From the NCBI RefSeq assembly GCF_005405245.1, contig NZ_BJDR01000016.1, positions 1 to 44,336 on the forward strand: a stretch of DNA of 44,336 bases, in the 5' to 3' direction. The notes under the pieces are model-generated. The model had not been told where the DNA came from. It made no database searches and saw only the letters and a program-made list of their open reading frames with translations. The DNA is from Enterococcus nangangensis (GTDB lineage Bacteria > Bacillota > Bacilli > Lactobacillales > Enterococcaceae). Shown here one piece after another: positions 18,001-27,340 of the stretch. Both the position numbers and the translations under genes were made by a program. Numbering within the stretch: the stretch's first letter is position 1; every line of letters begins with the position of its first letter.

Positions 18001-18099
18001 AATATTTTTGTAAGTTTGATTATAAATACTATCTAAACACTGCTCAATATATTTTTCATGATTAAAACATGTCACAACTACTGAAACTTTATTATCCAT
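15052..18099 (-). CDS. epaN: Giant three-domain glycosyltransferase (EpaN-like): GT2, RgpF-like, GT4-like
   Basis: A 1015-residue enzyme with three glycosyltransferase-like modules. Residues 1-235 form a GT2 domain (NDGSTDESH near 39-47, LFVDSDNYL near 90). Residues about 255-330 are a glutamine-rich coiled coil. Residues about 395-655 match the rhamnan-synthesis RgpF family (VLVYVIYEGQAHLQEY, SGYDTAAFRYG, LLLVNDTNVGP). Residues about 665-1015 are GT4-like (RYRVLNKAEQLRSLGHEVWV, then FDIDDLV). Such fusions occur in Epa and streptococcal rhamnan loci, where they extend or terminate the rhamnose chain. The epaN name rests on position after the ABC exporter and on the architecture; specificity is not shown by the sequence. 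Confidence 0.85.
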   Translation of the reverse strand: MDNKVSVVVTCFNHEKYIEQCLDSIYNQTYKNIELLVINDGSTDESHNIIRKVIAKSPFARTEYRSQINSGICVTRNSAFNWIEGSFLLFVDSDNYLESTYIDKLMQAAFQTNADILYGNLFDPDSKRMFMESKPFVLDDYLVGNYIDNCSLLRVAGIGKARYDLELNRKKLVDYDFMLNLIVNESANPYYVSEANVNYRVLESSISNRRDEHFYFEVYFYIMKKYLKLMPENVYRGAQANVFLLEGRLSELLEHLSKVTDYVHDLESVRLDLTEKLKQETAQISSLTQEKQLLEAEIGELSKHNIEIQQKNQFLQQENQLILASKSYQIGNAIIRPLKFVGQIVKHPRLIRTYLGKAKRKVQGTLSVSTSLKGRVLRLARSVQRKKNNYQDPKRVLVYVIYEGQAHLQEYKIIFLKALAELSDKVLIVVNGSLPEEDIKTLKNYGEVQLRDNSGYDTAAFRYGIQYLGEEQLRKFDELLLVNDTNVGPVSDLKAAFDKMATRKLDFWGISYGDPQPDFTQYNPYHYIPEHLQSYFLVIERSLLQNNSFYDYWAKLEDTDSRNKAIGKHETVFTKYFADKGFIHGSLASTNEDSAMYIHPLTMVKDGVPLVKYTAFANYDNDKFAWQGLLRETEVPALLTYLENETSYPMQVIYDIMDEVKNKKVKEHILIIDGVENAIPQCTRYRVLNKAEQLRSLGHEVWVVNRSGFQMGYAEHASHIIIYRCAYSNELSELCRLAKKYNKTVLFDIDDLVIDTKYTNQLSYTQSLSRDEKLKYDAGVNSYGQMMCLCDGIITSTGTMQKELKNYKDLVLLNRNLASAELIAASDKAIEEIKQDSALVKIGYFSGSITHNENFELIKPALIKLLKAYPNVELHLVGYLDLPDELSLFKAQIKQHDYVEWHELPRLIRQVDINLAPLVNSIFNQAKSEIKWIEAALVKVPTIASNIGSFNETIINDVNGILATDDSWFEALESLILSSEKRISIANNAYSAVVNQHSTYKHIDQFSTFLENKED

Positions 18100-18129
18100 A
18101 AAGTCATCTACATCCTTATCTAAATTAAT

Positions 18130-19335
18130 TTAAACTTTCCAACTGCCATTTCTATTCATTATCCCAGAACTAGACATTCTTGCACTTTTATCCATGCTTG
18201 GACTAGGTGAAACAATAACTATCGGGCTGTTTTCGCTGTCTGCAATAGCAAAAGGTTCATCATTATCTCCACGAACAGATACAATCAATTTTAGCTTACA
18301 CTGATTTATGCCTTGTAGGTTACATTGATACTCAATAGACTTCTCTCCTACACCCGAAGTCATTAAGTTTAACGAATTATCATTATAAATCCAAACATTT
18401 CTTTCAATATCCATTAACGAAAAAGCAATATAAGTTTGGCGGTCCTTAACTACATCATATGCAATCTGAAATTTAAGAAGTCGATTTTCATTATCTAATA
18501 ACTTTTCAGAATTAAGTGTTACCTTTAAATCCCTAACATATACTACTTCTTCAACTTCTTCAACTTCCTCAATAACCGTTGTAGCTCCAGTTTGTGAAAC
18601 ATTATCTAAAGAATATTGGTTTGCTACATCATCAGGAGTTCCAATAACTTTAATTTTCCCTTTGTCAATAAGCATAGCTCGATTACAATATTTCCTGACA
18701 GCTTCCATTGAATGAGTAACTAGAATAATCGTTTTCTTTTCTTTTTTTGCTTGCATAAAATAATCATTACATTTTCTTTGAAACGCTTCATCACCTACTG
18801 CTAGAACTTCATCCAATACTAAAATATCACTCTTTGCTTGAATCGCAACTGAAAATGCCAATCTCACTTGCATGCCACTAGAATAGTTCTTCAATTTTTG
18901 ATTCATAAATTCGTGAAGTTCAGCAAAATTAACAATATCCTGATACATATCATCAATCTCTTTTACAGAAAAACCTAGTAATGCACCATTTAGATATACA
19001 TTTTCTTTACCCGTTAGTTCGGGGTTAAACCCCACCCCTAATTCAATAAAAGAAACTAACTTCCCATTAATAGCAACCGTTCCCGTTTCAGGAAGATAAA
19101 TTTGAGAAATAATTTTTAAAAGTGTAGACTTTCCGCTACCATTCCGCCCGACAATACCAAAAAAATCACCTTTTTTAACATCAAAAGAAATATCACGTAA
19201 GACTTGTTGTTCACGGTAACCTTTTATTCCTTTAAAGTAATTTACTAGTGTTCGTTTTAAACTTGTCGTACTTTCCACAGGCAAGCGAAAAGATTTACTT
19301 ATATTTTCAACTTTAACTGCAATATTTTTTTCCAT
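18130..19335 (-). CDS. epaM: Polysaccharide ABC exporter, ATP-binding subunit with C-terminal domain
   Basis: A 401-residue Wzt/TagH-type ATPase. Walker A GRNGSGKST lies at 63-71, the signature YSSGMQ at 151-156, Walker B ILVLDE at 171-176 and the switch His at 208. Residues about 265-401 form an extra beta-rich domain like the Wzt C-terminal domain, which in O-antigen systems recognises the modified end of the glycan. An acidic linker (VIEEVEEVEEV) joins the two parts. With the permease two bases upstream it forms the exporter of the rhamnan chain. Presence of the C-terminal domain suggests export is coupled to a chain-end mark. The epaM symbol is by position and family. Confidence 0.9.
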   Translation of the reverse strand: MEKNIAVKVENISKSFRLPVESTTSLKRTLVNYFKGIKGYREQQVLRDISFDVKKGDFFGIVGRNGSGKSTLLKIISQIYLPETGTVAINGKLVSFIELGVGFNPELTGKENVYLNGALLGFSVKEIDDMYQDIVNFAELHEFMNQKLKNYSSGMQVRLAFSVAIQAKSDILVLDEVLAVGDEAFQRKCNDYFMQAKKEKKTIILVTHSMEAVRKYCNRAMLIDKGKIKVIGTPDDVANQYSLDNVSQTGATTVIEEVEEVEEVVYVRDLKVTLNSEKLLDNENRLLKFQIAYDVVKDRQTYIAFSLMDIERNVWIYNDNSLNLMTSGVGEKSIEYQCNLQGINQCKLKLIVSVRGDNDEPFAIADSENSPIVIVSPSPSMDKSARMSSSGIMNRNGSWKV

Positions 19336-19337
19336 AT

Positions 19338-20135
19338 CTAGATAATCTCCGCAAATTTCTTAGAGTTTTTATTAAAGACTTTAAAACCAACTACCAGAAT
19401 AACGAACGGCAACGCATAAGGAATAATGAGAATCCACTTTTGATTAATCATGGACCAAGACGTTAAATTCACAGGACTCGTAAGCAAGTAGCGCATATCT
19501 TGGATAATTTGGGCCATCGGGCTTAGCATCATGATTTTGGCAATGGTTTGATTAACATTCACCACCATTGTAATTGGATAGATAATTGGGGTCATATACA
19601 TCCCTATTTGCATAAATACTTCCCAAATTGGGCCAATATCTCTAAACCGGACATAAATAGTTGCTAAGATAAAAGTTACTCCCAAAGTAAAAGCATACAA
19701 CTCTACTAGTAGAAATGGTGTGACAAAGGCAAATTTTGAGATTTGCACGCCGTTAATCAAGGCAAAAATAAACACAATAACTAAGTTAATTAGTAAATTG
19801 ATTAAAGCATTAATAGATACTGCAACAACCACAATGTGTGTAGGAAAGCTTAATTTTCTTAATAAATCTCCCCGTTGAACAATGGACATCATCCCTAAGT
19901 TCGTCGTCTCTGTAAAAAACTGCCACAGGACCATCCCTAATAACATTGCTACAGCAAAGTGTGGAACATCAGCACCAAATCTTAGGAAGTAAATAAACAC
20001 TACATACATTACAGCAAACAACATTAAGGGTTTCAAAACAGACCATAAATAACCCATAACAGAACCTTGATAGCGCATCTTAAAATCAGTTTTAACTAAT
20101 TCTTTTAATAAAATACGGTTTTTTCTTTCAAACAC
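19338..20135 (-). CDS. epaL: Polysaccharide ABC exporter, permease subunit
   Basis: A 265-residue ABC-2 type permease (Wzm/TagG family) with six predicted membrane segments. The N-terminal KTDFKMRYQGSVMGYLWSVL is the amphipathic interface helix of this family, and VQRGDLLRKLSFP is the conserved cytoplasmic loop. It pairs with the ATPase encoded two bases downstream to export lipid-linked rhamnopolysaccharide. It is the first gene after a hairpin that follows rmlB, so it may be read partly from readthrough. From here to 283 the DNA is visibly richer in A and T than upstream. The symbol is given by locus position. Confidence 0.9.
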   Translation of the reverse strand: MFERKNRILLKELVKTDFKMRYQGSVMGYLWSVLKPLMLFAVMYVVFIYFLRFGADVPHFAVAMLLGMVLWQFFTETTNLGMMSIVQRGDLLRKLSFPTHIVVVAVSINALINLLINLVIVFIFALINGVQISKFAFVTPFLLVELYAFTLGVTFILATIYVRFRDIGPIWEVFMQIGMYMTPIIYPITMVVNVNQTIAKIMMLSPMAQIIQDMRYLLTSPVNLTSWSMINQKWILIIPYALPFVILVVGFKVFNKNSKKFAEII

Positions 20136-20161
20136 GTAGTCACTTCTCCTTTTACCATAAG

Positions 20162-20196
20162 TTTAAAAGCCCTCCCAAGATCACTCTCAGGAGGCC
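20162..20196 (-). terminator. Terminator-like hairpin between rmlB and the exporter genes
   Basis: On the minus strand GCC-TCC pairs with GGA-GGGC, with one bulged G, and TTTTAAA follows. The stem is only six to seven pairs with a large loop, so it is probably a partial terminator or attenuator setting the level of readthrough from the rml block into the exporter and variable genes. The only gap over 80 bases between epaB and the exporter lies here. Confidence 0.5.
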
Positions 20197-20223
20197 TATT
20201 AAACAGTTTCCAATCAAAAAGTC

Positions 20224-21264
<1,041 letters not shown>

Positions 21265-21843
21265 TTAAATTTCGCCGTAAACGAAAGGATTTTCCCCTTC
21301 GAAGGCTTTGAAAGTTGGATGTTTTAAGTCCTTTTCGGACGTAATAGCGTGTTGAATATCAAATGGCCAGTTAATCGCTAAATCAGGATCATTAAAGGCA
21401 ATCCCGCCATCTGCTTCTGGCGCATAATAGTTATCACATTTGTACAAGAAGTTCACATTGGGAGTTAAGGTACAAAAACCGTGGGCAAAGCCTTTGGGTA
21501 CTAAAAGTTGACGGTGATTGTACTCGCTTAAGATAAAGCCTTCCCATTTGCCATAAGTTGGGCTGCCTTTACGCATATCCACAATCACATCGTACAAGGC
21601 ACCCGTCACCGCCCGCACGAGTTTCGTTTGTGCTGCGGCCCCTTTTTGAAAATGTAACCCGCGTAAGACACCAGGTTCTGAGGACAGGGAATGATTGTCT
21701 TGAATGAAGTTGTAGGGGATGCCTGCTTCTTGAAAGACTTTTTCGGAATAGCTTTCCGTAAAAAAGCCGCGATGATCGCCAAAAACTTGTGGTTCAATAA
21801 TCAACGCATCTTGTAACGTCGTTTTCGTAATTTTCAATGACAT
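21265..21843 (-). CDS. rmlC: dTDP-4-dehydrorhamnose 3,5-epimerase
   Basis: About 192 residues with the cupin fold of RmlC: EPQVFGDHRGFFTESYS near the start, HSLSSEPGVLRGLHFQ with the catalytic His, VDMRKGSPTYGKWEG, and PKGFAHGFCTL. It epimerises C3 and C5 of dTDP-4-keto-6-deoxyglucose. The frame is open to 21900 inside rmlA, but AAGGAG lies nine bases before the ATG at 21843, so the gene starts there, 13 bases after rmlA. It supplies L-rhamnose for the Epa glycan. Confidence 0.95.
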   Translation of the reverse strand: MSLKITKTTLQDALIIEPQVFGDHRGFFTESYSEKVFQEAGIPYNFIQDNHSLSSEPGVLRGLHFQKGAAAQTKLVRAVTGALYDVIVDMRKGSPTYGKWEGFILSEYNHRQLLVPKGFAHGFCTLTPNVNFLYKCDNYYAPEADGGIAFNDPDLAINWPFDIQHAITSEKDLKHPTFKAFEGENPFVYGEI

Positions 21844-21856
21844 GAATGAGGACTCC

Positions 21857-22726
21857 TTATTTTTGCGCAGCCAAACGTAACATGTATTGGCCGTAATCAT
21901 TTTTCTTTAAAGGTTGAGCCAGTTCAATCAATTGTTCTTGATTGATGTAGCCCATGCGATACGCAATTTCTTCTAAACAAGCAACTTTTAAGTTTTGTCG
22001 TTTTTCAATCGTTTCAATAAAAGTGGAGGCTTCTAGTAAGGATTCGTGCGTTCCCGTATCTAACCAGGCAAAGCCCCGGCCCATCACTTCAACGGAAAGT
22101 TGACCTTTTTCTAAATAGACTTTATTAACGTCGGTAATTTCTAACTCACCTCGGGGAGAAGGTTGAATATTTTTAGCAATCTCCACCACTTGGTTATCGT
22201 AAAAATAAAGTCCGGTGACGGCGTAATTTGATTTTGGCGCTGCCGGTTTTTCTTCAATAGAAATAGCTTGCATCTCGTCGTTAAATTCCACTACGCCAAA
22301 GCGTTCCGGATCATTGACATGGTAGCCAAAGACCGTTGCGCCGACTTCTTTTTGTGCTGCCCGTTGTAGCATCTTAGAAAGGCCACCACCATAATAAATG
22401 TTGTCCCCTAAAATCAAGCAGACGGAATCATCGCCAATAAAGTCTTCCCCTAAAATGAAAGCTTGGGCTAAGCCATCCGGACTAGGTTGTACTTTATATT
22501 CAATGTGAATGCCTAAGTCATGTCCGTTACCGAATAATTGTTCAAAGCGCGGCGTATCATCCGGTGTGGAGATAATCAAGATTTCTTTGATGCCGGCTAA
22601 CATCAAGGTAGACATGGGATAGTAAATCATCGGTTTGTCGTAAATAGGCATTAATTGTTTAGAGGTTGCTTTGGTTAATGGATAGAGGCGGGTGCCTGAC
22701 CCTCCCGCTAAGATGATTCCTTTCAT
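21857..22726 (-). CDS. rmlA: Glucose-1-phosphate thymidylyltransferase
   Basis: A 289-residue nucleotidyltransferase making dTDP-glucose from dTTP and glucose-1-phosphate. The signature [20 protein letters not shown] lies at residues 8-27, followed by [26 protein letters not shown] (metal/nucleotide Asp) and EEKP. Length is standard. It is the first rhamnose-precursor gene, 13 bases after epaD, and corresponds to epaE of the enterococcal locus. Base composition is closer to the housekeeping part of the window than to the variable block. Confidence 0.96.
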   Translation of the reverse strand: MKGIILAGGSGTRLYPLTKATSKQLMPIYDKPMIYYPMSTLMLAGIKEILIISTPDDTPRFEQLFGNGHDLGIHIEYKVQPSPDGLAQAFILGEDFIGDDSVCLILGDNIYYGGGLSKMLQRAAQKEVGATVFGYHVNDPERFGVVEFNDEMQAISIEEKPAAPKSNYAVTGLYFYDNQVVEIAKNIQPSPRGELEITDVNKVYLEKGQLSVEVMGRGFAWLDTGTHESLLEASTFIETIEKRQNLKVACLEEIAYRMGYINQEQLIELAQPLKKNDYGQYMLRLAAQK

Positions 22727-22739
22727 GAAAAAAACTCCT

Positions 22740-23462
22740 TTAATTTTTAGTTTTACGCATACTCAGGTAACATTTTAACATAGTCCACCGTCCTATGAGC
22801 ATTTCTTTTTTACTTCTTTTTTTCATTCCTGTTACATTTCCCCCATGACGAACATAATTCATCAAGGGTTGGGCTAAATGTACCACTGGATAGTTGTTTT
22901 TCTTTGCCACTAAAAAAATCCACTGGTCATGCATCTGGATTGTGGTTGGGAAAGGTAAAATCATTTTTTTTAAACGCTTCGTAAAAGCCATCATACAGCC
23001 GGCTAAGCCATTTTTATAAAAGTTACGTAAAACTGAAATCGGTGGTTGATTCTTTTTAAATTGATTCCATGATGCGGCAACTTCTTGGAAGTTGCCGTCT
23101 ACGACGTGCGCATCGTGAATGACTAAGTCGGCTTGCTGCTCTTTAAAAGCCTGTTGTACTGCTTGTACTTTATTAGGTAACCACTCATCGTCTTGATCAC
23201 AAAGGTAGATAAAATCCCCATTAGCCTGTTCAATCGCTTTTTCAAAGGAATAGATGGGACCACGATTTTTTTCGTTAATCAAAATATCATAACCCACCGG
23301 ATATTCATTAAAAATATTTCGACAGAGTTTGACGGTATTATCGCTAGAATGATCATCCACCACAATCACTTCATCGCTGGCCGTTAATTGCGAAAGAATG
23401 GAGCGCAATTGTCGCTCTAAAGTTTTGCTACCATTATACGTAGCTAGACAAACTGAAATCAT
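22740..23462 (-). CDS. epaD: Glycosyltransferase family 2 (EpaD-like)
   Basis: About 240 residues, GT2. The N-terminus [27 protein letters not shown] and [12 protein letters not shown] are the sugar-nucleotide and metal motifs of rhamnosyltransferase-type GT2 proteins. The open frame reaches 23477, but GGAGG lies six bases before the ATG at 23462, which overlaps the epaC stop by four bases (ATGA). It probably adds rhamnose to the lipid-linked backbone. The epaD symbol comes from its place between epaC and rmlA; biochemical specificity is not visible. Confidence 0.85.
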   Translation of the reverse strand: MISVCLATYNGSKTLERQLRSILSQLTASDEVIVVDDHSSDNTVKLCRNIFNEYPVGYDILINEKNRGPIYSFEKAIEQANGDFIYLCDQDDEWLPNKVQAVQQAFKEQQADLVIHDAHVVDGNFQEVAASWNQFKKNQPPISVLRNFYKNGLAGCMMAFTKRLKKMILPFPTTIQMHDQWIFLVAKKNNYPVVHLAQPLMNYVRHGGNVTGMKKRSKKEMLIGRWTMLKCYLSMRKTKN

Positions 23463-24280
23463 TTTGTTCCTCCCCAAAGTAAAGTCAGCCCAGCAAAAAA
23501 AGTTGTTTTGGCAAAGTATAAATCCCGCACCTTAACGAGTTGTTTCGCGCTTCTTTTAAACAACTGCCAGCAATGTGTCCTTAGTAAATCGCGTCGATAA
23601 CGGGTATAAAATAGTTTTTCAGCTGCCAGAATTTGTTGATAGCGGCCATGACTCATGGTTGTGTAATCCAAGACTGATAACTGATGTTCCAGCTTGGTAT
23701 CCAGCACTAACACTTCACCTTGTTGTTTGTGTAACGCATAAAAAAGCCAGTGATCCGAAAAATCTAAGGGAAATTCCGGATTAAAACCGCCAATTTTTGT
23801 TAAAAAGCTGAAGCGCAGTAAGCTACCTGAATTAATCGCCATCACCTCTTGTGCGTAACAACCAGAAGTTAGAGCTTGTGCGTTACGATTAATGTAGTCA
23901 GCACTTTTCACCGGCGAAATTTGCTGACTCCCCGCAAAAATTTTGGGGACAACAGCAAAAACGTTAGGGGCGATTACTAGTTGCTGTAACTCTTTTAAAT
24001 AGGCTAAGGAAAGCTGGGTATCTTGATCTAATAGCAACAAGCCATCATAGTCTTTCCCTTGCAATTGCTGATAAGCAAAATTATAGCCCGCCGTCACTCC
24101 TAGGTTACGTGGATCATGCTGATAAATGAACCACGGCGAAGTAGGAAAGTCTTGGGCTATTGGACTATTATCATAGCAATAGATAGGAATCTTGCTGGCA
24201 AATATTTCGCCCAACCACGAAAAAAAAGGTAATTGTTGTATTTTTTTTTGATATAAAACTACTACGATTGCAAATTTCAT
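23459..24280 (-). CDS. epaC: Glycosyltransferase family 2, rhamnosyltransferase-like (EpaC-like)
   Basis: A 273-residue protein of the WbbL/RfbN-type rhamnosyltransferase branch of GT2: MKFAIVVVLYQKK start, YCYDNSP, NLGVTAGYNFAYQQL, and LLLLDQDTQL carrying the metal-binding acidic pair. A SGSLLRFSFLTKIGGF segment is also typical. It would extend the GlcNAc-PP-lipid primer with rhamnose. It overlaps epaD by four bases and lies ten bases after epaB. Assignment as epaC rests on gene order. Confidence 0.82.
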   Translation of the reverse strand: MKFAIVVVLYQKKIQQLPFFSWLGEIFASKIPIYCYDNSPIAQDFPTSPWFIYQHDPRNLGVTAGYNFAYQQLQGKDYDGLLLLDQDTQLSLAYLKELQQLVIAPNVFAVVPKIFAGSQQISPVKSADYINRNAQALTSGCYAQEVMAINSGSLLRFSFLTKIGGFNPEFPLDFSDHWLFYALHKQQGEVLVLDTKLEHQLSVLDYTTMSHGRYQQILAAEKLFYTRYRRDLLRTHCWQLFKRSAKQLVKVRDLYFAKTTFFAGLTLLWGGTK

Positions 24281-24290
24281 TCGTCGACTC

Positions 24291-25073
24291 CTAGAAGAAT
24301 TGCCAGCCCCATTTATTAAAGTAGCGGATCATAGACTGCAAAAAGATTTTAAAGAGTTTAAAGCTGCGGTGAGCCCCTTTAGCATAGAAATGTGTCACTT
24401 CAGCTTGCGGTAGATAAATAATTTTTTGCTGCACTTGCCGATATTTCTGACATAAATCGTTGTCTTCAAAATACATAAAAAAGCCCTCGTCAAAACCTTC
24501 AACTGCTAAAAACGCAGCACGCGAAGTAAACATAAAGCAGCCTGAAGCAAAAGCGATTTCTTGGACCTCATCAGTCAAATCACGGCATTCAAAGTAGGCT
24601 AGACGGCGCTGAAATATTTTCTTCAAAAAATTTCCTGGCAAAAACCGCAAAAAATAATCAAAAACAGCTAACCGCCGCCGCACTAAAAATTGCGTAGATC
24701 CATCAGTATTCAAAACTTTTGGTGCCACCATTCTTTGGGGCTCTTTTTCTAAATACCTTAGCATTCTTTGGAAACTTTTTTGACTAACGAGAATATCCGG
24801 ATTACAAATTAGGAAAAGCTCTTCCGTGGCTTGACGCGCATTATAGTTATGCCCGTGACCAAAACCGCGATTTTCTGCGCCATAGTGGATAGTAATTTGT
24901 TCGCTTTGGTATTCGGCGAGTTTTTTTTGAAAAGCACTTGTTGAATGATTATCATAGAGATAAATGCGACACGGAAAGAAAGGCAAAATTTCTTGTTGTA
25001 AGTTGGCCAATGTTTTAAAAACATCGTCGCCATTGTATGTGACGATACTGATAGCAATTTGTAAATTCTTCAC
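24291..25073 (-). CDS. epaB: Glycosyltransferase family 2, rhamnosyltransferase (EpaB/WbbL-like)
   Basis: A 260-residue GT2 enzyme: IAISIVTYNGDDVFKT, LYDNHST, AENRGFGHGHNYNAR and LFLICNPDILV. These are the motifs of WbbL-type transferases, which add the first rhamnose to GlcNAc-pyrophosphoryl lipid. ASGCFMFTSRAAFLAVEGFD and FFMYFEDNDLCQKY, also present, are hallmark segments of the group. It is the first gene of the minus-strand operon, preceded by a promoter at 25122-25150, and is divergent from epaA, whose product makes its predicted acceptor. Confidence 0.86.
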   Translation of the reverse strand: MKNLQIAISIVTYNGDDVFKTLANLQQEILPFFPCRIYLYDNHSTSAFQKKLAEYQSEQITIHYGAENRGFGHGHNYNARQATEELFLICNPDILVSQKSFQRMLRYLEKEPQRMVAPKVLNTDGSTQFLVRRRLAVFDYFLRFLPGNFLKKIFQRRLAYFECRDLTDEVQEIAFASGCFMFTSRAAFLAVEGFDEGFFMYFEDNDLCQKYRQVQQKIIYLPQAEVTHFYAKGAHRSFKLFKIFLQSMIRYFNKWGWQFF

Positions 25074-25121
25074 CTAAATCCTCGCTTTCCATGCTACTTC
25101 TTGTAAAATATACCTTTGTTT

Positions 25122-25150
25122 ATCATAAAGCCCGAGCTTAATAAAATCAA
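25122..25150 (-). promoter_or_regulatory. Promoter of the epaB operon
   Basis: On the minus strand TTGATT (25150-25145) is followed at exactly 17 bases by TATGAT (25127-25122), a good sigma-A match. It lies about 50 bases before the epaB start in the 183-base divergent region shared with epaA. I did not find an equally convincing promoter for epaA on the plus strand. Confidence 0.65.
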
Positions 25151-25256
25151 GATAACCTTAATTTCTATAGATTTTCTTTAAGAAACATGGTTAAATCTCT
25201 TTAACTATTGTAGAATAACAATATATTCGTTGGAAACCTAGAAAGCGAGCAAACGT

Positions 25257-26390
25257 ATGAGCATGACTTTTAGTACCATTACTAAACTCTTTATTACTTT
25301 TTTAATTTCCCTAGCTTTAACGCCTTTGGTGCGACACTTAGCATTGAAAATTGGCGCAACAGATATTCCTAATAAACGGCGCATGAATCGTGTGCCTATG
25401 CCGACAATGGGGGGGCTAGCAATCTTTTTAGCCTTTACTTTTTCTGCTCTTATCTTATTTGCTGATATCATTCCTACTAAGTTCTTTTTACAAATTTTTC
25501 TAGGTGCCCTAATTATTATCGTCTTAGGCGTCATTGATGATATCAAAGAGTTGAAACCACGGCAAAAGACGTTAGGGATTCTTTTGGCTGCTTTAGAAAT
25601 TTACTTTGTAGCCGGGGTCCATTTTGATGAGTTTACTTTGCCAGTTATTGGCACGATTCATTTAGGGTGGTTTGGTTTACCCATGACCATTTTGTGGATT
25701 CTTTCTATTACCAATGCCTTTAACTTGATTGACGGCTTAGACGGTCTATCGTCCGGCGTTTCCATCATCGCCTTAGGAACAATCGGCACCATTGGCTATT
25801 TCTTTTTGCATCCTGATACGATTTACGTTCCTATTTTGATTTTTATCTTAGTAGCAGCGATTGCTGGGTTCTTTCCTTATAATTTCTATCCCGCGAAAAT
25901 TTATCTAGGGGATACGGGGGCATTGTTTCTTGGCTTTATGATTTCCGTTTTATCTTTGCAGGGCTTGAAAAATGCCACGTTAATTACCGTGATTAGTCCC
26001 ATGATTATTTTAGGCGTACCGATTACCGACACAGTCTTTGCAATTATTCGCCGCTTTATTAATAAGCAACCGATTACTTCAGCAGATAAAATGCATTTGC
26101 ATCACCGACTGTTATCGTTAGGTTTTTCTCATCGTGGAGCTGTTTTAACGATTTATACGTTGGCGTTAGTCTTCTCTTTAATCGCTTTTCTCATGAGTTA
26201 CAGTGATAACACTTGGGGCTTGATATTACTAGTCTTAGCCTTATTTTTCGGATTAGAGCTTTTTGCTGAATTAATCGGACTAATGGGGCCTAATCATCAA
26301 CCCGTCTTAAATCTTTTGAAATATATTGGTAATCCTGAATTCCGTTTAAAACAGCGCTTAAAAAAACAGAAAAATGAAAAAAAGAATTGA
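25257..26390 (+). CDS. epaA: UDP-GlcNAc:undecaprenyl-phosphate GlcNAc-1-phosphate transferase (EpaA/TagO-like)
   Basis: A 377-residue MraY/WecA-family membrane enzyme with about ten membrane segments. It transfers GlcNAc-1-phosphate to undecaprenyl phosphate, priming Epa and possibly wall teichoic acid. Visible motifs are the cytoplasmic acidic pair VIDDIKELKPRQK, NAFNLIDGLDGLSSG, the GDTGALFLGF loop and the HLHHRLLSLGFSHR histidine motif. It is oriented opposite to the rest of the cluster. The stop lies inside the arm of a bidirectional terminator shared with the convergent YihY gene. A second Met two codons in is an equally possible start; the ribosome site is weak for both. Confidence 0.93.
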   Translation: MSMTFSTITKLFITFLISLALTPLVRHLALKIGATDIPNKRRMNRVPMPTMGGLAIFLAFTFSALILFADIIPTKFFLQIFLGALIIIVLGVIDDIKELKPRQKTLGILLAALEIYFVAGVHFDEFTLPVIGTIHLGWFGLPMTILWILSITNAFNLIDGLDGLSSGVSIIALGTIGTIGYFFLHPDTIYVPILIFILVAAIAGFFPYNFYPAKIYLGDTGALFLGFMISVLSLQGLKNATLITVISPMIILGVPITDTVFAIIRRFINKQPITSADKMHLHHRLLSLGFSHRGAVLTIYTLALVFSLIAFLMSYSDNTWGLILLVLALFFGLELFAELIGLMGPNHQPVLNLLKYIGNPEFRLKQRLKKQKNEKKN

Positions 26391-26416
26391 CATTAATCGT
26401 CAATTCTTTTTTTATC
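26377..26416. terminator. Bidirectional terminator between epaA and the YihY gene
   Basis: AAAGAATTGAC (from about 26381) pairs with GTCAATTCTTT across a short ATTAATC loop. A-tracts precede and T-tracts follow, so it works on both strands. The stop codons of both convergent genes lie within the hairpin. Confidence 0.9.
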
Positions 26417-27325
26417 TACTTCCTCTTTCCCAACTAATTTCTTAATTCTTGCCAAAATTCCTTTACGCTCCTTCAATTCCGTACCAGAACGATACTCCGC
26501 TAACACAGCGTTGATAATGCCACCTAAAATAATAATAGAACTGGCGAGGTTAAGCCAGAGCATTAAGACGATAAAACTGCCGATAATTTGATAACTGGCC
26601 ATCGCTGGTGAAAAATAGCTGAGATACAAGCCGAAGACCTGCGATAATAAGACCCAGCCACAAGAAGTAAATAAAGCGCCGGGCCAAACGTCCCGCGTTC
26701 GAATCTGCGCATTAGGCAAAAGGCGATAAATTAAGCACATGACAATCACTAAGCCCACAATAACGACCGGCCATTTTAAGGCACTAAAGGTGTCGACAAT
26801 CGACAAAGAAAAATGGAAAACAGATTGTAACCAATTGAGAATCTCTTGTCCTAACCCTAAAACCACCATTACTCCTAGTAACGCAATAATCAGTAAAAAC
26901 ATCATCATAAAGGAAACTAATTTGGCAACAAAAAAATTACGCCGTGCCTCCACCCCGTAAGCTTTATTCATAGCCCCTTGTAAAGCATTGACACTTTTGG
27001 AAGCCGCCCATAATGTTGCTAGTGCAGAAAAAGAGACTAAACCTGTGCTACTTTGAGTTAGGAGACTGGTAATAGCCGGTTCTAACTGCTGGTAAATTTC
27101 TGCTGGCATTAGTTCCTGAATATAAGGAAGGACAGTGCTGGGATCTAGCTTTAAATAAGGCAAAATACTCCCCACCGCCATAATCAAAGGAAAAAGCGAT
27201 AACATTAAATAGTAAGCTACTACAACACCAGAGGAGCCCATTTCTGCTTCTTTCATTCGCCGTTGCGTAATCACGATAAAATTTAACAACTTTTTATTTT
27301 TAATCATTTGACCTAATTTATCCAT
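26393..27325 (-). CDS. YihY/BrkB-family inner membrane protein
   Basis: A 310-residue polytopic membrane protein of the YihY (formerly misnamed ribonuclease BN) family. Typical segments are SSGVVVAYYLMLSLFPLIMA near residues 32-51, WAASKSVNALQGAMNKAYGV, and a C-terminal IGSFIVLMLWLNLASSIIILG. About six membrane helices and a charged C-terminal tail are seen. Function is unknown for the family; there is no nuclease motif. AGGTG lies just ahead of the ATG. It is flanked by terminators on both sides, so it is probably a single-gene unit. Confidence 0.9.
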   Translation of the reverse strand: MDKLGQMIKNKKLLNFIVITQRRMKEAEMGSSGVVVAYYLMLSLFPLIMAVGSILPYLKLDPSTVLPYIQELMPAEIYQQLEPAITSLLTQSSTGLVSFSALATLWAASKSVNALQGAMNKAYGVEARRNFFVAKLVSFMMMFLLIIALLGVMVVLGLGQEILNWLQSVFHFSLSIVDTFSALKWPVVIVGLVIVMCLIYRLLPNAQIRTRDVWPGALFTSCGWVLLSQVFGLYLSYFSPAMASYQIIGSFIVLMLWLNLASSIIILGGIINAVLAEYRSGTELKERKGILARIKKLVGKEEVDKKRIDD

Positions 27326-27340
27326 CCCATCACCTCTGAT

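Noticed and set aside
25238-25546. Minus-strand open frame opposite the start of epaA
   Set aside because: Antisense to conserved membrane segments of epaA, basic low-complexity product, no ribosome site.
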